The notes under the pieces were generated by a model. It was not told the DNA's origin, searched no databases, and saw nothing but the letters and a program-made list of their open reading frames with translations. DNA of 64,000 nucleotides. Origin: Rhizobiales bacterium 2SD. Lineage in GTDB: Bacteria; Pseudomonadota; Alphaproteobacteria; Rhizobiales; Beijerinckiaceae. The position numbers and the translations under genes were made by a program. Position 1 is the first letter of the stretch; every line of letters starts with the position of its first letter. This document shows positions 1 through 7,564 of the stretch, one piece after another. The DNA is taken from NCBI GenBank assembly GCA_005502805.1, contig SCMY01000004.1, positions 62,001-126,000 of the forward strand, given 5' to 3'.

Positions 1-18
1 GCCCTCAAGCTCGTCTGA
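1..18 (+). CDS. kdpB: Potassium-transporting ATPase subunit B, last codons only
   Basis: The first 15 bases encode the residues ALKLV and are followed by TGA at 16-18. KdpC begins 23 bases later behind a clear AGGAGA ribosome binding site. In kdp operons the gene directly before kdpC is kdpB, the P-type ATPase catalytic subunit, and a short hydrophobic C-terminus fits. Only the tail is present, so the identity rests on gene order. Confidence 0.6.
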   Translation, partial: ALKLV

Positions 19-41
19 CGGCCAGATAGGAGAGCCGTATC

Positions 42-623
42 ATGATCGCCAATCTTCGCCCCGCCATCGTCTCGATGGTCCTCTTCACCGTCCTGCTCGG
101 CCTCGCCTATCCGCTTGGCGTGACCGGGTTGGCCCAAGCGCTGTTCCCGGCCCAGGCCGGCGGCTCGCTGATCCGCAACGCCTCCGGCGAGATCGTCGGC
201 TCGCGCTGGATCGGGCAAAACTTCAAGGACGAGGCCTACTTACGTCCCCGCCCCTCCGCCGCCGGCAAGGACGGCTATGACGCCGCGGGCTCGTCCGGCT
301 CCAATCTCGGGCCGCTGAACGAGGATCTCGCCGCCCGCATCAAGACCGACGCCGAGGCGCTGCGCGCCGAGAGCCCGGCGCCGATCCCGGTCGATGCCGT
401 CACCACCTCTGGCTCCGGCCTCGACCCACATGTCTCGCCCGCCAATGCGGCGCGGCAGGTTCCCCGAATCGCCGCGGCCCGCAAGGTCCCGGCAGCGGAG
501 GTCCAAGCGGTGATCGCCGCCAATACCGAGGGCTCGACCTTCGGCCTGCTCGGCGAGCCGCGCGTCAACGTGCTAGCCGTGAATTTGGCACTCGACGCGC
601 GCTGGCCGCGCGCCCAACGTTAG
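42..623 (+). CDS. kdpC: Potassium-transporting ATPase subunit C
   Basis: KdpC is the small subunit of the high-affinity KdpFABC potassium pump. It is anchored in the inner membrane and helps the KdpB ATPase bind ATP. The 193-residue protein has the family length, one N-terminal membrane segment at about residues 8-34, and a soluble periplasmic domain that ends with the typical conserved segment containing FGLLGEPRVNVLAVNLAL. The start has AGGAGA eight bases upstream. It follows the kdpB tail and is five bases before kdpD, so kdpB, kdpC, kdpD and kdpE form one transcription unit. Confidence 0.97.
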   Translation: MIANLRPAIVSMVLFTVLLGLAYPLGVTGLAQALFPAQAGGSLIRNASGEIVGSRWIGQNFKDEAYLRPRPSAAGKDGYDAAGSSGSNLGPLNEDLAARIKTDAEALRAESPAPIPVDAVTTSGSGLDPHVSPANAARQVPRIAAARKVPAAEVQAVIAANTEGSTFGLLGEPRVNVLAVNLALDARWPRAQR

Positions 624-628
624 GTTCG

Positions 629-3361
629 ATGGCAACCGACGAATCCCAGTTCCGCGAGGCAGGGCGGCCCGACCCCGACGCTCTGCTTGCTTCAGCCGGC
701 CGCGGCAAGCGTGGCCGGCTGAAGATTTTTCTCGGCATGGCCCCAGGCGTCGGCAAGACCTACGAGATGCTGACGCAAGGCCGGCGCGCCCAGGCAGAAC
801 ACGGCGAAGTGCTGGTCGGCGTCGTCGAGACGCATGGAAGGCGCGAGACGGAAGAGCTGCTCGACGGGCTCGAGGTGATGGCGCGTCGGCCGCTCGAGCA
901 TCGCGGCCGGCTGATGATGGAGTTCGACCTCGACGCGGCGCTCGCGCTGAAGCCGAGGCTGCTGCTGGTCGATGAATACGCCCATTCCAATGCGCCCGGC
1001 AGCCGCCATCCCAAGCGCTGGCAGGATGTCGAGGAGCTGCTGCAGGCCGGCATCGACGTCTGGACGACGCTCAACGTCCAGCATCTCGAAAGCCTGGTCG
1101 ACGTGGTCTGGAAGATCACCGGCGTGCGCCAGCGCGAGACGGTGCCGGACAGCGCCCTCAGCCGCGCCGACGAGATCGAGCTGATCGACATCACGCCGAC
1201 CGAACTCCGTCAGCGCATGGAGGAAGGCAAGGTCTACGTCCCCGAGACGGCGCGGCTCGCCGCCGGCAATTTCTTCAAGCCGGAGAACCTGACGGCGCTG
1301 CGCGAATTGGCGCTGCGCCGCGCGGCCCAGACCGTCGACGACCATCTCAACCAGGCAATGAAGCGCGCCGGCGTCGAAGGCCCCTGGGCGGCGGGCGAAC
1401 GGATTCTGGTCCTGATCGGGCCCGACGCCATGGCCGGGTCGCTCGTCCGGGCCGGGCGGCGCCTCTCCGACATGATGATGGATGCGCCCTGGACGGTGGC
1501 TTATGTCGAGCGCTCCGGCGGGGCGGAGCCAGACCCGGCCCGCGGTGCCCATCTCGCCGAGGCACTGAAGCTTGCGGAGCAGTTGGGCGGGGCCAGCGTC
1601 GTGCTGAATGGCGACGATCTCGTCGGCGCGGTGCTCGACTATGCCCGCCGCAACAACGTCACCCAGATCGTCGTCGGCAAGTCGCATCGCAAAGGCTGGC
1701 GCGCCTGGTTCCATCGCTCGCTCGCGCCGGAGTTGCTGAAGGCGCAGAACGGCGCGGCGCTGCATGTCATCACCGAGGTCACGACCGGGCCGGCTCGGCC
1801 AGCGATTGCAGGCACGCCGCGGACGGGGAGCGATTGGCTCGCTCATCTCGGTGCGATCGCCATGGTCGGGGTCGTGATCGGTCTCGCCGAATTGATCGAC
1901 AAGCGGGTCGAGAACGTCAACCTCGCCATGCTGTTCATGGTCAGCGTACTCGGCGCCGGTCTCGCCTTCGGCCTCTGGCCGGCGGTGACGGCGGCTGCGC
2001 TCGCCGCCTTCGCCTACAACTTCTTCTTCCTCGAGCCGCGCCTCTCCTTCTGGATCGGCCATCCGGCCGATGTCCTGACCTTCCTCGTCTTCTTCGCCGT
2101 GGCGCTGACGACTGGCGGCCTGACCGGGCGCATCCGCGACCAGGCCAAGGCGACGGCGCGGCGCGCCTCGGCGATCACGGCGCTGCTCGCCGCCAGCCGG
2201 CGACTCTCGGCTGCGGCGCGGCGCGAGGATGTTGCCTCGATCCTGGCCGAGCAGGTCTCGGCTGCGACCTCGGGCAAGGTCGTGGTGCTGCTGCCGGTCG
2301 ATGGCGAGATTGCGCCTGTCGCCGGTGCCCCAGAGCTCGAAGCACTCTCGACCGCTGACATGACCGCGGCGCGCTGGACCTGGAATCGCGGCGAGCCGGC
2401 CGGCGCCGGCACCGGTACCCTGCCGAACGCCGCCTGGACCTTCCGGCCATTGCAGGGCGTGCGGGCCCGCTCTGGCGTGGTCGGCTTCGAGCCGAAGGCG
2501 CTGGCGACCGCCGAGAACGAGCGTTTCGCCCTGGCCTTGCTCGACCAGGGAGCGATCGCGATCGAACGGGCCGAGCTCGCAGCCGCGGCGGTCGACGCCG
2601 AGGCGCTGCGCCGCAGCGACCGCCTGCGTTCGGCCCTGCTCAACTCGGTCAGCCATGACCTGCGCACCCCGCTCGCCACCGTGCTCGGCTCGGCGACGAC
2701 GCTGATCGACTATGGCGAGGGCATGCGGCCGGCGGTGCGCGACGACCTCCTGCTCTCGATCCGTGAGGAGGCCGAGCGGCTCAATCGCTATGTCGGCGAC
2801 CTGCTCGACATGACCAAGCTCGAAGGCGGTGCGCTGGTGGCGCGGCGCGACTGGACCGATGTCCGCGACGTGATCGCGTCGGCCCTGTCGCGGGTCTCGC
2901 GCCGGCTCGGCCAGCGCCGCGTCCATCGCGACTTTCCTGCTGAGCTCTCTTTGGTTCGCGCCGACGCCGGCCTGCTCGAACAGGTGCTGGTGAATATCCT
3001 CGAAAACGCCATCGCCTATAGCGAGGATGGCGCCTTGATCGAGGCCGCTGCCTATGAGGACCGCGGCAATGTCGTGATCTCGATCGAGGACGAGGGCCGC
3101 GGCATCCCGACCGCCGAGCTGGAGCGCGTCTTCGAGAAGTTCCGGCGGCTGGAGGAATCGATCGACCGCGGCGGCGAGCGCGGCAAGGGCGCCGGCCTCG
3201 GCCTCGCCATCGCCAAGGGCTTCGTCGAAGCCATGGGCGGGCGCATCGCCGCCGCCAGCCCGATCCATGATCGCCCCGATGGCAGCAAGGGTGGCACCCG
3301 TATCCTGATCAGCCTGCGCAAGGACGCCGTGGGCGCAGAGACCAAGAGTTCAGAGCCATGA
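629..3361 (+). CDS. kdpD: Potassium sensor histidine kinase KdpD
   Basis: KdpD senses potassium limitation and turgor and phosphorylates KdpE to switch on kdp transcription. The 910-residue protein has the full domain order: an N-terminal KdpD domain with the P-loop GMAPGVGKT at residues 36-44 and a following LLVDEYAH segment, a universal-stress-protein-like domain to about residue 380, four membrane helices at about residues 400-500, a GAF-like region, and a histidine kinase core. The phosphoacceptor is His676 in SHDLRTPL, and the ATP-binding lid reads KGAGLGLAIAKGF. It starts five bases after kdpC and overlaps kdpE by four bases (ATGA). Confidence 0.98.
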   Translation: MATDESQFREAGRPDPDALLASAGRGKRGRLKIFLGMAPGVGKTYEMLTQGRRAQAEHGEVLVGVVETHGRRETEELLDGLEVMARRPLEHRGRLMMEFDLDAALALKPRLLLVDEYAHSNAPGSRHPKRWQDVEELLQAGIDVWTTLNVQHLESLVDVVWKITGVRQRETVPDSALSRADEIELIDITPTELRQRMEEGKVYVPETARLAAGNFFKPENLTALRELALRRAAQTVDDHLNQAMKRAGVEGPWAAGERILVLIGPDAMAGSLVRAGRRLSDMMMDAPWTVAYVERSGGAEPDPARGAHLAEALKLAEQLGGASVVLNGDDLVGAVLDYARRNNVTQIVVGKSHRKGWRAWFHRSLAPELLKAQNGAALHVITEVTTGPARPAIAGTPRTGSDWLAHLGAIAMVGVVIGLAELIDKRVENVNLAMLFMVSVLGAGLAFGLWPAVTAAALAAFAYNFFFLEPRLSFWIGHPADVLTFLVFFAVALTTGGLTGRIRDQAKATARRASAITALLAASRRLSAAARREDVASILAEQVSAATSGKVVVLLPVDGEIAPVAGAPELEALSTADMTAARWTWNRGEPAGAGTGTLPNAAWTFRPLQGVRARSGVVGFEPKALATAENERFALALLDQGAIAIERAELAAAAVDAEALRRSDRLRSALLNSVSHDLRTPLATVLGSATTLIDYGEGMRPAVRDDLLLSIREEAERLNRYVGDLLDMTKLEGGALVARRDWTDVRDVIASALSRVSRRLGQRRVHRDFPAELSLVRADAGLLEQVLVNILENAIAYSEDGALIEAAAYEDRGNVVISIEDEGRGIPTAELERVFEKFRRLEESIDRGGERGKGAGLGLAIAKGFVEAMGGRIAAASPIHDRPDGSKGGTRILISLRKDAVGAETKSSEP

Positions 3362-4053
3362 CCGCCTTCCGCCCGCGCATCCTCGTCATCGACGACGAGC
3401 CGCAGATCCACCGCTTCCTCGGCCCGGCGCTCGATGCAGCCGGCTATGAGCCGATCCGCGCCGACGACGCCACCACCGGCCTGCGCGAGATCGCCCGCAA
3501 GCCGCCGGACGCCGTCGTGCTCGATCTCGGCCTGCCAGACATGGACGGCAAGGAGGCGCTGGCCAAGGCGCGGGCCTTCTATGACGGGCCGGTGATCATC
3601 CTCTCGGCCCGCGACCGCGAGACCGAGAAGATCGACGCGCTCGACGCCGGCGCCGACGACTATGTCGAGAAGCCCTTCGGCGTCGGCGAACTGTTGGCGC
3701 GCCTGCGCGTCGCATTGCGCCATCGTCTCGAACGCCAGGGCTCGGAGCCTGCCTTGCAGGTCGGCGATGTCGAGATCGACCTCGTCAATCGCCGGATCAG
3801 CAAGGGCGGCACGACGGTGAAGCTCTCGCCCAAGGAGTACGACCTCTTCGCCTGCCTGGCGCAGGGCAATGGCCGGGTGCTGACCCACAAGCAGATCCTG
3901 ACCGCGGTCTGGGGCCCGGCCCATGAGCATGACGTGCAGTATCTGCGCGTCTTCGTCGGCCAGCTCAGGCAGAAGCTCGAGGATGATCCAGCCGAGCCAA
4001 AGCTGATCGAGACCGAGCCGGGCGTCGGCTACCGACTGGGCGGACTGGTCTGA
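3358..4053 (+). CDS. kdpE: Response regulator KdpE
   Basis: KdpE is the DNA-binding partner of KdpD and activates the kdp operon when phosphorylated. It is 231 residues, with an N-terminal receiver domain (acidic pocket DDE at residues 12-14, phosphoacceptor Asp56 in VVLDLGLPDMDG, and a KPF motif) and a C-terminal OmpR/PhoB-type winged helix ending in GVGYRL. Its ATGA overlap with kdpD indicates translational coupling and a fixed ratio of the pair. No strong terminator follows; the next gene starts 80 bases downstream. Confidence 0.97.
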   Translation: MTAFRPRILVIDDEPQIHRFLGPALDAAGYEPIRADDATTGLREIARKPPDAVVLDLGLPDMDGKEALAKARAFYDGPVIILSARDRETEKIDALDAGADDYVEKPFGVGELLARLRVALRHRLERQGSEPALQVGDVEIDLVNRRISKGGTTVKLSPKEYDLFACLAQGNGRVLTHKQILTAVWGPAHEHDVQYLRVFVGQLRQKLEDDPAEPKLIETEPGVGYRLGGLV

Positions 4054-4133
4054 GGCTCGGCCGTTCCGCTGTCGTCTTGTCGCGGCAGGATCGGAGCCCT
4101 ACCGTTCAGGCCGCGATTTCAGGCGAGGCGACG

Positions 4134-4589
4134 ATGCGGGTTGCGATCCTGGGCATGCTGCTTGGTCTTGCCACGACCAGCGAAGCCGCAGCCGACTGGA
4201 AGCCGAGCATTTTCGATGGCGAGAGCAAGCGCGCCATCCAGGGCTGCTCCCCGACGATGACCGACGACGCCTGGTCCTGTGCCTTCATTCGCTGCGAGGC
4301 GGACAAGCAGCTCGGGCTTTATCTCGACATACCCGGCATCCTCTCGGAGGGGCCGATCACGCTTGCTGTCGATGGTCGCGACTTCCCGCTCAATCTCAAG
4401 GATACGTCAGGGCCTTTCGGCGGTGCCTATCGTGTGGTCGGCGCGGACGATGCGATGTTCACGGCGCTGGCAAGCGGCCGCTCGCTGCGCATCCGTCAGG
4501 AGGGCATCAAGAAGGGCTATGACGCGATCCCGCTCAGGGGAATCGGCCCGGCCTTGCGACGACTCAGCCAGTCCTGCGGCCCACGCTGA
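4134..4589 (+). CDS. Small exported protein of unknown function
   Basis: I do not recognise the family. The chosen start gives a 151-residue protein with a clean signal peptide (MRVAILGMLLGLATTSEAAA), whereas the longer in-frame start at 4077 would bury it. The mature protein has four cysteines spaced as two possible disulfides (GCS, SCAF, RCEA and SCGP contexts) and no membrane segment, so it is probably periplasmic. It lies 80 bases after kdpE on the same strand and could be co-transcribed, but nothing links it to potassium. Confidence 0.65.
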   Translation: MRVAILGMLLGLATTSEAAADWKPSIFDGESKRAIQGCSPTMTDDAWSCAFIRCEADKQLGLYLDIPGILSEGPITLAVDGRDFPLNLKDTSGPFGGAYRVVGADDAMFTALASGRSLRIRQEGIKKGYDAIPLRGIGPALRRLSQSCGPR

Positions 4590-4698
4590 CGGCTCTGCCG
4601 GAGAAAATGTTTCCTCGGATATCCGCCGCCGAACCGGCGCGAAGAGAGATATCCTCTTTTGGAACGGGAATAAGAAAAATCACACTACCTGACGTGAA

Positions 4699-4727
4699 TT
4701 GATGCTTCGGGGCCTCTGCCTTATGTA
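4699..4727 (+). promoter_or_regulatory. Candidate promoter of the sulfite reductase unit
   Basis: TTGATG at 4699-4704 is followed after 17 bases by TATGTA at 4722-4727. The -35 agrees with the sigma70 consensus at four positions and the -10 at three, so the match is moderate. It is the best candidate in the 174-base gap before the DUF2849 gene, and the expected start point falls inside the palindrome at 4730-4749. Confidence 0.4.
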
Positions 4728-4729
4728 AA

Positions 4730-4749
4730 ACGTTCGTAATAGCGAACGT
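4730..4749. promoter_or_regulatory. Perfect palindrome, candidate operator of the cys unit
   Basis: ACGTTCG and CGAACGT form a perfect 7-bp inverted repeat around a six-base centre (TAATAG). It ends 14 bases before the DUF2849 start and directly follows the candidate -10. That position suits a dimeric repressor answering to sulfur status. The regulator is unknown and is not encoded next to the locus. Confidence 0.5.
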
Positions 4750-4763
4750 AGCGAGCATCATTC

Positions 4764-5117
4764 ATGGCTGCCGCCAAGCGCCCTGCCCTGCCGGTGATCC
4801 TGCTGGCCAACGACCTGCTCGACGGCGACGTCGTCTTTGCGGCGGGCGATGCGAATGGTCTGCACTGGTCGCGCGATCCCGGGGCCGCACTGGTCGGCGG
4901 CGACGATGCGACCGCCGACCGGCTCGACGCCTTCGCCGCCGCCGAGCTCGGCAACCAGCAGGTCGTCGACGCCTATCTCGTCGATGTCGCGGTCGAGGAC
5001 GGCGTTCCGGTGCCGCGCCATTACCGCGAGCGGATGAAGACGACCGGTCCCAGCATCCGGCGCGACCTCGGCAAGCAGGCCGAACTGCCGCTCGCCCAAG
5101 CTTTCCTGAGAGCCTGA
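4764..5117 (+). CDS. DUF2849 domain protein, sulfite-reduction associated
   Basis: This 117-residue protein resembles the DUF2849 family, small proteins of unknown biochemistry found in alphaproteobacteria next to cysG and cysI. It begins RPALPVILLANDLLDGDVVF and has a compact soluble composition without signal peptide or membrane segment. It is the first gene of the unit and ends three bases before cysI. The association implies a helper role in assimilatory sulfite reduction, perhaps protein contact or electron supply, but that is inference from gene order. Confidence 0.85.
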   Translation: MAAAKRPALPVILLANDLLDGDVVFAAGDANGLHWSRDPGAALVGGDDATADRLDAFAAAELGNQQVVDAYLVDVAVEDGVPVPRHYRERMKTTGPSIRRDLGKQAELPLAQAFLRA

Positions 5118-5120
5118 CGC

Positions 5121-6803
5121 ATGTATCGCTACGACGAATTCGACGAACGCTTTGTCCGCGAGCGCGTCGCGCAGTTCCGCGACCAGGTCGGCCGCCGGCT
5201 CAGCGGCTCGCTGACCGAGGACGAGTTCAAGCCGCTGCGCCTGAAGAACGGCGTCTATCTGCAGCTTCACGCTTACATGCTGCGGATCGCGGTGCCCTAC
5301 GGCACACTCTCGTCGAAGCAGATGCGCCAGCTCGCCCTGATCGGCGAGCGCTATGATCGCGGCTATGGCCATTTCACCACGCGCACCAATCTCCAGTTCA
5401 ACTGGCCGAAGCTGCGCGACATCCCTGACATTCTCGACCTGCTCGCCGATGTCGAGATGCATGCGATCCAGACTTCCGGAAACTGCATCCGCAACGTCAC
5501 TGCCGACCATTTCGCCGGTGTCGCGCAGGACGAGGTCGAGGATCCGCGCCCGACAGCCGAATTGATCCGGCAATGGTCGAGCCTGCATCCCGAGTTCGAC
5601 TACCTGCCGCGCAAGTTCAAGATCGCGGTAACCGGCGCCGAGCACGACCGCGCCGTGATCAAGGCGCACGATATCGGCCTGCGCATCCTGCGCCATCCCG
5701 ACACGCACGAGATCGGCTACGAGGTCATCGTCGGCGGCGGCCTCGGCCGCACCCCGATGATCGGCAAGGTCGTGCGCGAATTCCTGCCCAAGGCCGACCT
5801 GCTCGCCTATCTCGAGGCGATCATGCGGGTCTACAATCTCGAGGGCCGGCGCGACAACAAGTACAAGGCCAGGGTCAAGATCCTCGTCCACGAGATCGGC
5901 ACCGAGGAATTCTCCCGCCGCGTCGAAGAGGAGTTCGCCCGGCTCGACGGCCCCTCGGTCAATGCCGACCCGGCCGAGGTCGCGCGCATCGCCGCCTATT
6001 TCGCGCCGCCGGCCTATGAGACGCTGCCGGCGACCAGCGGCGCCTTCGAGGCGGCGAGAGCCGGCAATCCCGATTTCGCCCGCTGGGTCGAGACCAATCT
6101 GACGCCGCATCGCCAGCCGGGCTATGCCGCGCTGACGATCTCGCTGAAGCCGATTGGCGCGCCTCCGGGCGACGCCACCAGCGAGCAGATGCGCGTCGTC
6201 GCCGATCTCGCCGACGAGTTCTCGCTGTCGGAGATCCGCGTCACCCATGCGCAGAACCTCGTCCTGCCGCATGTGAAGTTGTCGGACCTGTTCGCGGTCT
6301 GGCAGCGCCTCGGCGAGGCTGAGCTCGCGACGGCGAATGCCGGGCTGATCACTGACATCATCGCCTGCCCCGGCCTCGATTACTGCGCGCTGGCGACGGC
6401 CCGCTCGATCCCGATCGCGCAGGCTCTGGCGCAGCGCTTCGCCGATCCTGCGAGGCAGAAGGAGATCGGTGTGCTCAACATCAAGATCTCCGGCTGCATC
6501 AATGCCTGCGGCCACCACCATGTCGGCCATATCGGCATTCTCGGCCTCGAGAAGCGCGGCATCGAATCCTACCAGATCACGCTCGGCGGCGACGCGACCG
6601 AGAATGCGGCGATCGGCGAGATCCTCGGTCCTGGCCTCGCCGCCGAGGACGTGCCCGACGCGATCGAGCGCATCGTCTCGGTCTATCTGGCCCAGCGCCA
6701 GGCTGGCGAAAGCTTCATCGACAATGTCCGCCGTATCGGCCTCGCGCCGTTCAAGGCGGCTTTCCAAGACACCAACCGAGAGGTCAGCCATGCCGTTGCT
6801 TGA
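5121..6803 (+). CDS. cysI: Assimilatory sulfite reductase hemoprotein (nitrite/sulfite reductase family)
   Basis: The enzyme reduces sulfite to sulfide with six electrons, using a siroheme coupled to a 4Fe-4S cluster. The 560-residue protein has the two pseudo-symmetric ferredoxin-like and catalytic halves. All four cluster cysteines are present: Cys416 and Cys422 in CPGLDYC, and Cys459 and Cys463 in GCINACGHHH. The N-terminal half carries the usual GHFTTRTNLQFNWP segment. No flavoprotein subunit (cysJ) is nearby, so the electron donor is probably ferredoxin or supplied by the accessory proteins. It overlaps the DUF934 gene by 14 bases, and its siroheme is made by cysG in the same unit. Confidence 0.95.
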   Translation: MYRYDEFDERFVRERVAQFRDQVGRRLSGSLTEDEFKPLRLKNGVYLQLHAYMLRIAVPYGTLSSKQMRQLALIGERYDRGYGHFTTRTNLQFNWPKLRDIPDILDLLADVEMHAIQTSGNCIRNVTADHFAGVAQDEVEDPRPTAELIRQWSSLHPEFDYLPRKFKIAVTGAEHDRAVIKAHDIGLRILRHPDTHEIGYEVIVGGGLGRTPMIGKVVREFLPKADLLAYLEAIMRVYNLEGRRDNKYKARVKILVHEIGTEEFSRRVEEEFARLDGPSVNADPAEVARIAAYFAPPAYETLPATSGAFEAARAGNPDFARWVETNLTPHRQPGYAALTISLKPIGAPPGDATSEQMRVVADLADEFSLSEIRVTHAQNLVLPHVKLSDLFAVWQRLGEAELATANAGLITDIIACPGLDYCALATARSIPIAQALAQRFADPARQKEIGVLNIKISGCINACGHHHVGHIGILGLEKRGIESYQITLGGDATENAAIGEILGPGLAAEDVPDAIERIVSVYLAQRQAGESFIDNVRRIGLAPFKAAFQDTNREVSHAVA

Positions 6804-7308
6804 TCGTCACGGCGCCAAGGCCGAGATCTGGACGCGCAGCGAGGGTGCGGCGATCGACAATCTCTCGCATGCGCTCGTCGACTGGGCGGTGCTGCCGGAG
6901 GCGCTGGCGCAGAAGACGCGCGACCAGCGCATCGGCGTCGTCATCCCCAACACCGTCCGTATTCCCGAGCTCAAGCTGCTGATGCGCCAGCTCTCGCTGA
7001 TCGCGATCAGCTTCCCGTCCTTCGGCGACGGGCGCGGCTTCAGCCTGGCGCGGCTGATCCGCAATCACGGTTTCACCGGCACCTTGCGGGCCAGCGGGCC
7101 GCTGATCGTCGACCAGTTCGCCTATGCCCTCGCCTGCGGCTTCGACGAGGTCGAGCTGCCCGAAGCGAGCGCTGTGCGCCAGCCGGTCGAGCAATGGGTG
7201 CAGGCCCTTGGCCAGATCAGCCATGGCTATCAGCGCGGCTATGGCGACAGCGGCAACATCCTCGACCGGCGCCGCTCGGCCCGGCTGAAGCATGCAGCGG
7301 CGGGCTGA
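6790..7308 (+). CDS. DUF934 family protein, probable sulfite-reduction accessory
   Basis: This 172-residue cytosolic protein matches the DUF934 family that accompanies cysI and cysH in many proteobacteria. Visible family features include the segment IGVVIPNTVRIPELKLL and a conserved FTGTLRASGPLIVDQF stretch. The family role is unproven; genomic linkage suggests electron delivery or assembly for sulfite or phosphoadenylylsulfate reduction. The start chosen is the ATG that overlaps the end of cysI by 14 bases; longer in-frame starts lie entirely within cysI. Confidence 0.88.
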   Translation: MPLLDRHGAKAEIWTRSEGAAIDNLSHALVDWAVLPEALAQKTRDQRIGVVIPNTVRIPELKLLMRQLSLIAISFPSFGDGRGFSLARLIRNHGFTGTLRASGPLIVDQFAYALACGFDEVELPEASAVRQPVEQWVQALGQISHGYQRGYGDSGNILDRRRSARLKHAAAG

Positions 7309-7384
7309 GACGATGCACGGTTCGGCCCAGACCAGCCTGCGGCGACCGGCCGATCGCCATAGCGACGACGAATGGGAGGAGGCC

Positions 7385-7564
7385 ATGCTGAACAACGCAC
7401 TCGATAGCTCTTTCGCCCACTCCGCTCCCGGCCCGCGCGAGCGCTGGTTCGATCTTTGCTTCCGGCTTATCATCCTGGTGCTTGCCGGTCTGTGGCTGTT
7501 CGTGCCACCTGCGGGCGATAGCCGAGCGCAACCCGATGTGAAGGCCGCAGCGACGCAAAGATGA
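7385..7564 (+). CDS. 59-residue single-span membrane protein in the cys unit
   Basis: I do not recognise this protein. The start is set by a strong GGGAGGA four bases before the ATG. It has a short polar N-terminus, one membrane helix at about residues 22-42 (FDLCFRLIILVLAGLWLFVP), and a short charged tail. Its TGA overlaps the cysG ATG as ATGA, so it is translationally coupled to siroheme synthase. An earlier ATG at 7313 would add 24 residues. The good ribosome site and stop-start overlap argue that it is real. Confidence 0.65.
   Translation: MLNNALDSSFAHSAPGPRERWFDLCFRLIILVLAGLWLFVPPAGDSRAQPDVKAAATQR

Noticed and set aside
692..3268. Open frame of 858 codons antisense to kdpD
   Set aside because: Shadow of kdpD. 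No recognisable domain, and kdpD itself has all motifs intact.
4758..6791. Open frame of 677 codons antisense to cysI
   Set aside because: Shadow of cysI, which has all four cluster cysteines.
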